In this document: piece after piece, positions 33,458 to 44,825 of the stretch | How the letters are laid out: every line of letters starts with the position of its first letter | How positions within the stretch are numbered: the first letter of the stretch is position 1 | Source of the DNA: Eriocheir sinensis | Lineage: Eukaryota > Arthropoda > Malacostraca > Decapoda > Varunidae | Length of the DNA stretch: 64,000 nt | Direction of reading: 5' to 3' | Assembly: GCF_024679095.1 (NCBI RefSeq) | Contig: NW_026111172.1 | Location: 408,354-472,353, forward strand | Made by a program: the position numbers and the translations under genes | The notes under the pieces: model-generated | The model's input: only the letters and a program-made list of their open reading frames with translations | Told to the model about the DNA's origin: nothing | The model's database searches: none

Positions 33458-34567
33458 GGCCCGTACCAAGAGTCACGAAGGTTTAGCAACGAAGATCGAA
33501 GGTAAGGACGGTGCGTACCTATAGTCACTAGCATTTTTGGAACGAAGGTCTGCGGGAGAGACGAAGGGAAGGTAAGGTCTACCCCGTGTCTTCCCTCATA
33601 CCTTCGAGGAAAAATATGTTTATTTTCCAAATTTGGCGTGGCAAATAGTTGCGATTCAGTTAAAACAACTTGAGAAATTTTTTTCCCTAATGGGAAAGTC
33701 ATATATTATAGTTGCAGTGAATATGTTTGTCTTGTTTACAACAGCAGCACGTGCCTTCAAAGCACAGAAAAACCAGCCAGCCAGGCGGGAACCTTCGTGG
33801 CTCACATTCTCCAACGATCTATGGTTTTTCAATTTCTTTCTCATTTCAGTTAAGACATCTGGCTCTGCAAGTGCAAACAAAGGGTATCTTAATAATTTAC
33901 TGCATGTAAATAATGATTAATAATGGAAAAAACATGAAATAATAAATAATAACTGTTGAATGCTATGCTAGGCTATTTCAAATATTAGGCTACCCATGTT
34001 ATTTATACATGCAACATCAATTTTTTTTATGTATAGACACTTGCAGAGTCGTATGTCACTTTATATCCCTTAATGAGATGAAATATGAGTATCTGAAAGG
34101 CTATAGGTCGTTCAAGTATGATCAAACTATACTGTTTGATATACAAAGTTGTTTCTTCGTGTCCTTGTATGGTATATTATCGATGCAAATCTTCTGTTTG
34201 AGGTTCATATACGATGGTTTGAGGATTTTTTGTATACAAAAACATTCAAATGATCTTCACACAATCACAAACTCGCAATGCACAGGTGCTACATCTACGT
34301 TCATGAGTGGACAGATGGAATGAAACGGACAATATTATGGCTGTAATAGCACCATGGAGGTATTATACCTCCATGAATAGCACTGTGTGTTTGTATGTGT
34401 GTGTGAGTGCATTAGATCTGGTAGGTGAAAAGAAGGTTGCAGTGTGTGTATGTGCATTTACCTTCCCGAGCGACTTGTGGTAAGGATTGAAGGCACGGTC
34501 TGAGGCCGTGCCTACTTTGTCGAAGGGAAGGTATGCGGCTCCACCTTCACGACTCTTGGTACGGGCC
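33458..34567. mobile_element. Harbinger-like MITE (1110 bp)
   Basis: TIR GGCCCGTACCAAGAGTC in inverted copies at both ends, flanked by TTA at 33455-33457 and 34568-34570. A 3-bp TTA/TAA duplication with GGCC-starting TIRs is the PIF/Harbinger signature. Removing it restores the LINE sequence CCTTAGACTCCACTCTG. No transposase seen. Confidence 0.88.
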
Positions 34568-35331
34568 TTAGACTCCACTCTGTCATGAGAGCTGAGTGAG
34601 TGCAGCCCCCCCTCATGTGAGATGCATACTCCATATGAGGGGTGACAAGGCCCTTGTATATGGATAGCAACTGTGCGGGGGAGAAGAACTGGTGGAGACG
34701 ATACAGAACGCCCAACCTCGAGGAATCTGATTTAGTGAGAGAAGAGATGTGAAGTTTCCAGTTAACATTTTTAGTTAAGGATAGACCGAGGATGTTTAGT
34801 GTTGAAGAAGGTGACAGCTGAGTGTTGTTGAAGAATAGGGGATAGGTGTTTGGAAGATTGTGTTGAGTTGATAGGTGGAGAAATTGGGTTTTTGAGGCAT
34901 TGAAGGACACAAGGTTCCTTTTACCCCAATCGGAAATGATAGCAAGGTCTGAGGTTAAGCGTTCTGCAGCCTCCAGTCTGGAGTCTTGTAATTCCTGTTG
35001 AGAGGGTCTTCTATTGAAAAAAGTTGAATAGTGCAGAGTGGAGTTGTCAGTATATGAGTTGATAGGACAGTTTGTTATGGAAAGATCATTGATGAATAAC
35101 AGGAAGAGAGTGGGACAGAGCCCTGTGGAACACCACTGTTGATAGGTTTAGGGGAAGAACAGTGACCGGCCGGAAAGGAAACTGGAGATAAAGGAACAGA
35201 GACAAGGATAGAATCCGAAAGAGGGCAGTTTAGAAAGCAAAGAACTGTGCAAGACTCGAAAGCTTTCGATATGTCTAGCGCAACTGAGAAAGTTTCACTG
35301 AAATGGCTAAGAGAGGATGACCAAGAGTCAG
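34568..35331 (-). pseudogene. LINE copy A, RT middle segment with mutated active site
   Basis: Reads SFNASKTQFLHLSTQHNLPN, LNILGLSLTKNVNWKLHISS and YKGLVTPHMEYASH in this LINE's RT order. The active-site box, YADD in copy B, reads Y-T-D-N here (codons at 35043-35054), so the second Asp is lost. Confidence 0.88.
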
Positions 35332-35335
35332 TTAA

Positions 35336-36306
35336 ACCTTTCGATGCTTAATCCTCGCAGCGAGGACTAGCATAACTTGCTGGTGGTGCTAAATCCTTGC
35401 TGCGAGAGCCAGTCGCACTCAAATTTCCCACGTATGAGTGTTCCACCACTATTTCTCACCCCACAGCATTGCCAATTCAGTGGGTTTTCCACTAAATTTG
35501 GTGGAAAATCATATCAGCCTAGTGCAGAAAAACGCGGAAAATCTATGGATGAGTAACTGGTGGATGTTGTTGTCCAATATAGCGGCATTTTTGCATAGCT
35601 TCACTGACTGATTTTTTGACCAAATAGTTGTAAATTTTGCAGCTGGCAATACTGCCCTGCCAGCACCCCATCATCAAGAGATCCACTCAGTAGTTGCCTT
35701 ACGGCTGACCGTCGCGCACGCATAAATGTACGTCTTCACAGGCAACACCCCCTGAATGTGCCTGTACGTTTGCAGGAGAGGCTTACATTACCAAATCTTA
35801 TAGATCTTGACCTTCTCTTTCCAATGATGTTTTTGTTTTTTAGTTGTGATGAATAGTTTTTAAGATATAGCGGTTGAAAGAGCGAGCAATAGCGTTACTT
35901 GATGAACATCTCTGTACATTCGCAGGAGAGGCTTACATAACCGAACCTTATAGATCTTGGCCTCCTCTTTCCAATGGTGTTTTTGTTTTTTAGCTGTGAT
36001 GAATAGTTTTTGAGATGCAGAGGTTAAAAGCGTGAGCACAAGCGTGGTGGTGCTAAAAGCTCGCTGCGAGCGCCAGTCGCACTCACTGGCAACACCCCCT
36101 GAACGTGCCTATATGTTCGCAGGAGAGGCTTACATAACCGAATCTTATAGATCTTGGCCTCCTCTTTACAATGGAGTTTTTGTTTTTTTAGCTGTGATAA
36201 ATAGTTTTTGAGATATAGCAGTTAAAAGAGACTCCCCTCCCCCAGCTGGGCTGCCCGAGTGCGCCTCGAGGGATAGTTTCGCTGCGAGCGATTATCAATG
36301 AAAGGG
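35336..36306. mobile_element. piggyBac-like MITE family T800, copy 2 (971 bp)
   Basis: TTAA at 35332-35335 and 36307-36310. Interior aligns with copy 1 (20819-21612), with one more internal CAGGAGAGGCTTACAT block. The LINE copy at 53262 keeps the uninterrupted GTCAGTTAAGGGAGC. Confidence 0.9.
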
Positions 36307-36310
36307 TTAA

Positions 36311-37149
36311 GAGAGCAAGAAGATCACCAGTAGAACGCCCCTTATGGAACCCATACTGGCGATCAGATAGAAAGTCAGAAGTGGAAAGGTGCTTTTGAAT
36401 CTTCCGGTTAAGGATTGATTCAAAAGCTTTAGATAGACAGGAAAGAAAAGCTATAGGGCAGTAGTTTGAGGGATTGGAATGGTCATCCTTCTTAGGCACA
36501 GACAGTATGAAGGCATACTTCCAGCAGGAAGGAAAGGTAGATGTTGATAGGAAGAGGCAAAAGAGCTTGACCAGGCAGGGTGTCAGCATGGAAGCACAGT
36601 TTTTAAGGACAATAGGAGGCACTCTATCAGGTCCATAAGACTTCTGAGAGTTGAGGCCAGAGAGGGCATAGAATTGAATCTTACTAACAGGCATAATGGA
36701 GTCAAAGGGGGGATGAGTAGGAGGAATATGCCCAGAATCGTCCAGAGCAAAATTTTTACAGAAAGTTTGAGAGAAGAGTTCAGCCTTAGGGATAGACGAG
36801 ATGGTGGTGCTGTCATCAGGGTTAAGGAGAGGACGGAAATATTTTTGGCTAGGTGCCAGAAGTCTCTGGAAGAATTAGAAAAAGCAAGGTTTTGACATTT
36901 ACTATGAATGAAAGAGTTTCTGGTAAGTCGAAGAATAGATTTTGCACAATTCCGGGCAGAAATGTAAAGATCATGGTTAGAAGGAGTGCGAAGGCTCTGG
37001 TACCTTTTGTGAGCTGCCTCTATATCTTTGACAGCACAAGAACAAGCATGATTAAACCAAAGCTTTTTAGCATGAGGAGTAGAGAAAGTACGTGGAATGT
37101 GTGCCTCCATTCCAGAGACAATCACCTCTGTGATGGGCTGGGCACACAC
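36311..37149 (-). pseudogene. LINE copy A, linker and RT N-terminal segment
   Basis: From 37149: FNHACSCAVKDIEAAHKRYQ and SSRDFWHLAKNIS, a frameshift, then RT motifs GPDRVPPIVLKNCASMLTPC, SNYCPIAFLSCLSKAFESIL and LSDRQYGFHKGRSTGDLLAL. This is the fingers part of the LINE RT domain. Confidence 0.9.
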
Positions 37150-37177
37150 AGTGGGGTCTCTCTCCTGGAAGCAGTAA

Positions 37178-37843
37178 TCATTCCACGGGAAATCGTAAAA
37201 AGTACATCCTCAGGTCATCCCACTGAGCGGAAGCAAAATGCCGGAAGCATTGCCTCTTCGGTAGGTCCAGAGGCTGTACAGGAGCGATAGGAAAGGATAC
37301 AGAAATAAGGTTGTAATCAGAGGAGCCCAACGGAGAGAACAGTTTGACAGAGTAGGCAGAAGGGTTAGAGGTAAGGAAGAGGTCTAGTATGTTGGGTCTG
37401 TCTCCAAGACGGTCGGGAATACATGTAGGTTGCTGAACCAACTGCTCTAGATCATTGAGGAGAGCAAAGTTGTAGGCTTGTTCACCAGGCTGGTCAGTGA
37501 AAGGGGATGAAAGCCAGAGCTGGTGATGAACATTGAAATCTCCTAGGATGGAGATTTCAGTGAAGGGAGAGTGGGTCAAGATGTGCTCCACGTTAGAGTT
37601 TGAGTAGTCAAAGAATTTTACATAGTTAGTAGAGTTAGGTGAGAGATAAACAGCACAGATGTATTTAGTAATAGAATGACAATGAAATCTTAGCCAGATG
37701 GTGGAAAATTCAGAAGAGTCAAGGTCGTGGGCACGAGAGCAAGTTACGTCGTTGCGCACATAGACGTAACATCCAGCTTTGGATTGAAATTTAGGATAGA
37801 GATAATAGGAGGGAACAGAGTAGAGATTGCTGTCAGTAGCCAC
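37178..37843 (-). pseudogene. LINE copy A apurinic-type endonuclease, catalytic His lost
   Basis: Open for 221 codons: [48 protein letters not shown] and [20 protein letters not shown] and the terminal SDH box are the landmarks of LINE endonucleases, which nick target DNA. The His of SDH is Tyr here (codon 37313-37315), whereas copy C keeps His (54162-54164). The catalytic Glu (LTETQ) lies beyond the 5' truncation. Confidence 0.9.
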
Positions 37844-37850
37844 AGTAAAT

Positions 37851-38111
37851 TCCTTTAATGATAAATATTGTTGTCTCTTTCAATTATCCCTTCCTTTAGT
37901 ATTTAAGTTATGGTATATTGGCAAGAAGGCACACAGGAAATTAACAGCCTCACGTCCTCCCATAGAAAGTGTTCGCACTACCAAAGAGTTCTTCCAGTAT
38001 CTCACCCGGCGTGACTCAGTTAGTTTAGTTTCACAGTCAAGTTTATTCTTCTCTTTCTCCCTGTGTAGCTGTTGGGTTCGATCAATAGATCTTGGGGTGG
38101 TGGCAGCCTAC
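37851..38111. other. No recognised feature
   Basis: Flank of the LINE 5' truncation and the Tc1-like insertion site. Confidence 0.5.
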
Positions 38112-38113
38112 TA

Positions 38114-39511
38114 CAGTGCTCGTCATAAACATTGTCGCCAGAGACCACGGTGTCCGTTTGAAAGATCAAAACGCGCGCGCTTTCCTTGGCGGGCATCGGG
38201 TGCTTTAATTTGAATTATTACACATCTGGCATCTCAGCCTGGGTGTTGGGCAGCTTGCAATGGCAGGAAGAAGTGACAAGCACCTGTCAATCACTCTGAC
38301 TGGGGTCCGCTTTTTTGCTGGGTTCCCGCGCCACCCCCCCAGACTGGCTTGCAGTTACTCTGCTGTTTAGCTGTTTTCCTGGACAATGGTGCGCTACCAG
38401 ATCTTGTCGCGGATGACATCGCAGCCATCTCAGCTCTCCACAAGGCTGGACACTCCACACGGGCTATCTCTGACCAGACGGGCGTCAGTGTCCGCCAGGT
38501 TCAAAGATACGTGAAGCGTATGGGTGAACTCGGCGGCAACAAAATACCCGCCAAGAAGAAACCACCAGGAAATACCCGCAAAACTTCCCTGCAAACCCTG
38601 AGAGTGGTACACCGTGAAGTCGAACGCAATCCACGAGTATCGGCCAGGAAAACCAGGGAAGACAACTTGGGATTGCTTGGTAATGTGTCTGTGAGGACAT
38701 TATCGCGCCGCATCCACGACGGCCTCCAGTACCTGAGCTATGCAGCGCGGCCCAAGCCTGTGGTTACTGTAGCCCAGCAAGAGAAGAGCCTTGCATTTTG
38801 TGACAGGATGAAAGACTGGACCATGGAGCAGTGGCGTGGCGTGCTGTGGAGCGATGAATCAAGATTCACAGTGACAGCCAGCAGTCAAGGTTGCGTGTAC
38901 CGGCGCCCAGGCAGCGACCCGCTCGACCCCCGCTACACCGCTCCTGCCGTCAGATTCCCTGTTTCATTGATGGTGTGGGGATGCTTTTCCTACCACGGGG
39001 TGGGGAGCCTCATGATGTTACCCAAGAACACCACAATGAATCAGGGGAACTACCTCAAGCTTCTGTGTGACCATCTACCAGGGTCTTTCGAGATGTGTCA
39101 GGCCTCCACCTTCATGCAGGACGGTGCACCATGCCATACTGCTAAGTCAGTGAAGCAGTGGCTCAGGGACTGCTGTGTGCCGTTCTTCGAAGACTGGCCT
39201 GCTAATTCCCCGGATTTGAACCCAATTGAAAATTTGTGAGCGATAATAAGACGGGAGTTACGCAGCCACGACTGTTCAACCGTGGCCAAACTCCAAGCTG
39301 CGCTTCACCACCTTTGGAACACACTCGCTTCCCAGCATCTCATGGTGCTTGCAGACAGCCTTCCGGCCCGTTTGGAAGAGTGCAGGAGACGTCAAGGAAA
39401 GCCAACAAAGTATTAGTTGTAAGTTCAATAAATTTCTCTGGATGCAGTACATGTTTATATTACCTGGCGCAGCGTGGGAGAGGGGTGCGACAATGTTTAT
39501 GGCGAGCACTG
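38114..39511 (+). mobile_element. Tc1-like transposon, nearly intact (1398 bp)
   Basis: TIR CAGTGCTCGTCATAAACATT and, inverted, CAGTGCTCGCCATAAACATT. TA at 38112-38113 and 39512-39513. It carries one transposase gene with two lesions. Confidence 0.93.
38386..39416 (+). pseudogene. Tc1-like transposase, one nonsense and one frameshift
   Basis: The likely ATG is at 38386 (MVRY). A frameshift within the next 15 bases leads to the long frame with DDIAAISALHKAGHSTRAIS and a helix-turn-helix (VSVRQVQRYVKR). Numbering this frame from 38349, catalytic residues are Asp169 (WSDESRF), Asp258 (MQDGAPCH) and Glu294 (SPDLNPIEN). Two codons after Glu294 a TGA at 39237-39239 replaces the usual Trp. The frame then continues to TAG at 39414 with ELRSHDCSTVAKLQAALHHL. 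The enzyme would cut and paste DNA at TA sites. Asp258 and Glu294 are separated by 35 residues, where classical Tc1 has 34. Confidence 0.93.
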
Positions 39512-39612
39512 TATATAAACTCAGTCACACAGGTGTTTTAGTTCAAATTCATCCTCAACTCCAGTCGTTATTAACACTCATTTTTAAATAAAGTCGAAAA
39601 GACCCCCATTAA

Positions 39613-39825
39613 CCCGGTAGCAGCGACGGGCCAAATTTGTGGCTTTACCGTGTAGCAGCGACGGGCCAAATATGTGCCATGATAACAACCCCCCAAAATA
39701 GATCATGCATAATCTGATCACAAATGTTTTGCTATATATTATGAAATGGTTTGTGTGAGGGGTGATTTTTCTCATTTTCTCGCTTAAAGGGACCATTAAG
39801 AAACATGATCCCAGCTGCTACCGGG
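39613..39825 (+). mobile_element. piggyBac-like MITE family T215, copy 2
   Basis: TTAA at 39609-39612 and 39826-39829. TIR CCCGGTAGCAGC and, inverted, CCCGGTAGCAGC. Close to copy 3 at 62036. Confidence 0.9.
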
Positions 39826-39829
39826 TTAA

Positions 39830-41990
39830 CCCCCCCATACACCCCCCAGGCATTACATTTCTACATATTGTTTGCAAGTAAGTGCTATCATTGGCCAAAT
39901 TCATGAAATTTGTTCCTTACTATAATCTCTGTGGCCAAACCCTCCACAGATAGTTGCTACATGCCACACTATTCCTCAAGTTGATTAAAACATTTCATTC
40001 TCCAAATATTTTTTTTTCTAAATGTGGTGGATTCATTTGCCAAAATTTTGTTATGCAACTGCATAACACAAAAGAAGAATTTAAGTAATCAATGACACAT
40101 TTCATATTCATGCTGCTTAAGTAGTTTTCATTTAATTTGAAGTGGAAAATACCCAGGCAGTGTGCACAGCAACCTTCAGGCCCACCTAGACTGTAGGGGT
40201 TAATAAAGGGTCCATTAAGTTGTGTGTATGGGCGTGGTCATGTTTAAACAAGAGAAAGTAAGGCGTACCCTGCGTTCACTGGACCTGTTTGGTGCACAAC
40301 TTCCCACTGAAGGGGGGGTGGGGGAAGTGAGTCCAACAAAACAGTGCATCAGTTGTGCACAATAAAAATGGTGTTCCACACAACAGTTCCCCAACAATAT
40401 TCCTGCAGCAGCTCATATAGGTGACATAGTTGAACGAAAGATGTGCGGAAGGCAAAATGGAGATGAGGTGATAATGGCCACACTCATATAACTACAATGT
40501 CTCCTTTGTTTAAAAACACTGGTGCCCTCCCACCAAACCATGATTCCTAAGGTCATTTGATTAATGGCACCATCATGATGCAACTTGTTGCCCCAGTTGC
40601 ACGCTCAACATGTCTATTCAAAGATGGGGTGGTGTGCATGGGTGGAAGGCTTTGTGTTAACAAGAGGTGACAACCCATGAAGTGTGTATGCCATGTTTGT
40701 AAATAATGGGAAAGATACAGCAAGGCCTGGTGTGTGCAGGAACAGCTCTATAATGGTATACATATGCATATTTTGTTTCTATAATTTTGCCCTTGAGCTG
40801 ACTTCTTAACTAAAAAGCATAAATAAAATAAAAAAGACAGTCCCACTGATCCCACATCACAAAATCCCATTTAGTACAAATTTCATTTCATGCATATTTC
40901 TTTAGTATCTATCTCACATTAATTAGGATCTATAGTATCAGTAATGACAGGAGGTAGAGGCATGTGTCGTGGTGCAGCTAACCTCACAGCAATGACTGTT
41001 GCAGGCAGTCTCGGTATGACTGTTTAGGTTAAAGGCAATGGTTTACTGGAAACAGTGATCATACTTGAATTAAACATTCAGAGAAGGTATGAAGATGCAG
41101 CAGAGGTGACACTGGCCACTCATATAACTAAGACATGTCCTTTGTCTACAAACACTGGTCCTCCACCAACACAATTCCCGGTCCAATGACTTGGTGGGGC
41201 GTTTAGCTAACAGCACCATCTTGGTAAAACTTGGTAGCTCTGTTTCATGATGTTGCACAACATTGTGTGGATAAAGGGTCAATCAAACACAAGACTGAGG
41301 ACAAGGCAAGCACATGAGAGCAGAGGGAGGTTTAAAGGGGAGGACAGAAAGTGTGGGAACATCGCTCTATCCATGCTGCGATATTTAAATAATATCTAAT
41401 TTTATTTTTTAATGTAAATTTTGACCTGCAACTAATTTGGCTTGTGACCTGCCTGTTGGAACCAAACCCTGTCATAACTCAAGGACTACCTGTAGTTAAT
41501 CTCTCAGATGTGCTGCTTAAGTGTGCTGGACAAAGTGCGGTAGAAATCCGGGGCAGGTACTGAATAATGGTGATTGCTGAACTGAGTATGATAAACATCT
41601 GGGAGTGGGTTGTGGCTCCCTGACTGTGTCAATTTCTGATTCCTGGACATTTGTGGTGCTCAGACAGGTGCTCCCTCCTATTAGTCTGGGAAAATGAGGG
41701 TCGAGTGTATTCATAATTGTAGGACCAAGTACTATAGTAAACGCCTAGGAATGCACTGTGGCCCCCAAACACTAGCCATTCTCGATTCCTGGACTTTTGC
41801 ATTCCTGGACAGGTACTTTCTCCTAATGGTCTAAGAAATCGAGGGTCAATTGTATGTACCCAGTATCAATTCCACATAATTTATCACAACTATCCTTTGT
41901 CTTTACTTCTTAATAAAGCTCTTTCCATATATAAATTCAAGCGCCATACTGATATTACATTTTTTTCACATTCCAAAACCATTATATCAC
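39830..41990. other. METTL18 intron with two diverged duplications
   Basis: 40430-40610 and 41075-41260 are diverged direct copies (CTCATATAACTA, TTTGT..AAAACACTGG, GGCACCATC words). 41520-41710 and 41730-41855 are another pair (GATTCCTGGAC, ACAGGT..T..CTCCTA). They may be unknown repeats. No coding motif. Confidence 0.5.
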
Positions 41991-42002
41991 TCACACACAA
42001 AC

Positions 42003-42021
42003 CAAAAAAAAAAAAAAAAAA

Positions 42022-42052
<31 letters not shown>

Positions 42053-42080
42053 AATAAAATAAAATAATAATAATAATAAG
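42003..42080. repeat. A-rich and (AAAT)n microsatellite
   Basis: A-run followed by (AAAT)n and (AAT)n, about 40 bp downstream of the donor of the 42123 exon. Confidence 0.9.
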
Positions 42081-42122
42081 GCAAACATGTTCACGCAACT
42101 CTCCCACTAAATTATGTCTTAC

Positions 42123-42204
42123 ATAGTCTTGCAAGGTGATGTGAGCTCCATGGAGGGCACAGAAGATTGCTGGTAGTGCAGCCCCACAGCCTATCTCTAG
42201 CACT
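42123..42204 (-). CDS. METTL18: METTL18 exon (SAM-binding motif I)
   Basis: Acceptor TTTCATTGTTACAG before 42204 and donor GTAAGA after 42123. The 82 bp complete an Arg codon from the 52823 exon and then read [14 protein letters not shown] and a segment ending ITLQDY in phase 0. E/D-x-G-x-G is the glycine-rich S-adenosylmethionine loop, and QDY is the conserved acidic position that holds the ribose. Confidence 0.95.
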
Positions 42205-42215
42205 CTGTAACAATG

Positions 42216-42556
<341 letters not shown>

Positions 42557-42764
42557 AAAAGATATTGAACATTTTGTGCTGAGAACTGCTAAATTCAAGT
42601 CAATCCCTCCTTTTACTTTTCACTTTCACCTTACTAATAAGAATAATATTTTTGGGGTGCCCTTAATGCTCCCTCCATTGAAATGTTATTTTTGATTCTC
42701 ACTCATTTATTTGTTTAAAGAATCAAAGGTAAAAAATAGGCTGATAATACAGATCACTTTATTG

Positions 42765-43724
42765 TCACTGTACAGTGAAAATAACAGTGGCTTTATTGTC
42801 ACCATTTAGCGATAATGTTACCTCAATCACTATGTCTGCTTTTTCTCTACTTACAAATGCGTAAAAGACAGCCCTGTCATGACCTAAGTTGTCTTGGATA
42901 AGAATCATGTAGAGTGGATAGTTAAATCTATTAATTTTGTAAGTTCCATCCATGGAAAATATTTCTGGATATTTTAGAGTATGAGCTTGTTAGGTAGCAA
43001 ATGCAATCATTTGCATGGCCCCACTGTCATCTACTGTTATATTTTTCTTGCCTTTTCCTTCATCCAGTATTTCATTCACTATTTCAGTCAACTTGCCGAT
43101 GTCTGATATTCCCTCACAATTTTTCACTTTCCGCTTCCGCTTTACCCTGCAGGAAAGATTTCAACTGTCTGTTATCTGGGTTAAGTTTCAGTACATCCCC
43201 TGCGTCTCCCACCTCCGAACTTGACAGTGCGTTTCTGGTTATAGAATCGCTGTAAAGCTACACTGACCTCATGATTTTGCTGCAGATGGGTCTTTGTGAT
43301 AACCAGCTTGATTTTTCTTGCACTGAGTGCCACCAACACGTTACAGCAACATGTAAGGTATCACTGTTTTTGTCGTATGCCAAGTCCTTTCCGTTTCAGA
43401 TCGCCAAAATGTTCACACAAAAAAGAAACTGATCCGTACTTGGGTCCGTCAGGGATTTGCTTCTGACGATGCATATTTTCTCTGATAACTGAGCTAAAAG
43501 ACTTCACTATTGTTAAATTCTTCAAGAGTTGAACGTCTCCGTGGATAAAATATCCCTAAAGACAGATGTTGTGTCTGTACAAGTAGGTAGTCCACTTGCC
43601 CGTGGTCGGCAAGTGGATTGGGTTGATGTTCATGTGGCTCTGCTGACGTGCCTGACTCCATGTTGTTTGGCTCCTGGTTGGTAGATGGATAATCTGGAAC
43701 TTGTGCGTAAGTGTCTTCCTCCAT
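42765..43724 (-). pseudogene. MULE transposase with FAR1/ZSWIM-like start, dead
   Basis: From 43724: MEEDTYAQVPDYPSTNQ, STLEEFNNSEVF, then shifted frames with a FAR1-like zinc-binding pattern (FLCEHFG..KRKG, C-C..ARKIKLVITKTHLQQNHEV), NPDNRQLKSFLQ, NCEGISDIGKLTEIVNEIL and the MULE core MDGTYKINRFNYPLYMILIQ with FYAFVSREK, ending at 42765. Several stops and frameshifts. FAR1-like domain followed by an MDGTYK core is the order in ZSWIM-type MULE proteins. Confidence 0.72.
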
Positions 43725-43794
43725 GTTGCCTTGGCTGAGGTCAGCAGGTTCATGTGTGTTGAGTCGAGCATCTGATTACACGTTGGGTGACTGG

Positions 43795-44159
43795 AGGTGG
43801 CTACTACTATTTATTTATTTATTTTTTTATTTTTACATGTGGCCTATAGCGCTGGTAGGCTAATCCATATGGGTCTGATGGTCAGCCCGAGCCCATCGTG
43901 GCGCAAGCAATTGTTTATAGTGGCGCCATTATTATTGGCTCATGCTGCCTCCCGGAGCTCATTCTTGATTTCACTTGTGCTGTACAGCTTCTTCTAGATT
44001 CCAGGTTGATGGGTGGTCTTCAGGACAGCATGTGGGTAGTCTTAGGCCACTCGGCAGTGACTGAAAAATCCCAGGTGGTAGTGGCGGATTCGAACCTACA
44101 TCATGGACAACGCACCGAATGTGAGGCCGGCACGCTAACCACTCAGCCACTGCCTCCCC
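43795..44159 (-). mobile_element. SINE family A, full length
   Basis: On the minus strand: head GAGGCAGTGGCTGAGTGG, B box GGTTCGAATCC, body (TTTTTCAGTCACTGCCGAG) and a tail of (AAAT)n read as ATTT at 43808-43830. Best full-length partner of the copy at 5340. Confidence 0.92.
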
Positions 44160-44217
44160 AACTACTATACTGGTTATTACAGTGATAAACAAAGATCCAG
44201 ATGTTCCTCCCTCCAAA

Positions 44218-44818
44218 CTCCCCCTTCACTACCCTCTTATCACCTCCCTCCCTACTCCCCCTCTTACCACTTAACCATGGTAAACCTACCCTACTCCCCC
44301 TTCACTGCCCTCTTACCACTTAACCATGATAAGCCCTCTCCATTTCCCCTTCACTACCCTCAAACCACTAAACCATGTTCCGCCCTACCTACTCCCCCTT
44401 CACTGCCCTCTTACCACTTATCCATGTTCCATCCTCCACACTCCCCCTTCACTGCCCTCTTACCACTTATCCATGTTCCATCCTCCCCACTCCCACTTCA
44501 CTGCCCTCTTACCACTTATCCATGTTCCATCCTCCCCACTCCCCCTTCACTGCCCTCTTACCACTTAATCCATGTTCCATCCTCCCACTCCCACTTCACT
44601 GCCCTCTTACCACTTATCCATGTTCCATCCTCCCCACTCCCCCTTCACTGCCCTCTTACCACTTAATCCATGTTCCATCCTCCCACTCCCCCTTCACTGC
44701 CCTCTTACCACTTATCCATGTTCCATCCTCCCCACTCCCCCTTCACTGCCCTCTTACCACTTAATCCATGTTCCATCCTCCCCACTCCCCCTTCACTGCC
44801 CTCTTACCACTTAATCCA
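44218..44818 (+). repeat. 49-bp tandem array, about 12 units
   Basis: Units of CCACTCCCCCTTCACTGCC, CTCTTACCACTTA and CCATGTTCCATCCTC recur every 49-50 bp. Pyrimidine-rich on the plus strand. Apparent Pro-rich open frames are repeat artefacts. Confidence 0.95.
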
Positions 44819-44825
44819 TATTCAT

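Larger units (their letters stand above)
32937..37850 (-). mobile_element. I/Jockey-like LINE copy A, interrupted twice
   Basis: A minus-strand LINE with endonuclease (37843-37178), linker and RT (37149-34568) and C-terminal part plus 3' UTR (33457-32937). The 3' end (GAGCTG..CCTC..GTTGT then A-run) matches copy B at 59727. A Harbinger-like element (33458-34567) and a piggyBac-like MITE (35336-36306) are inserted. The 5' end is truncated just inside the endonuclease. The relatives at 53262, 58181 and 59800 show what is missing. Confidence 0.92.
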
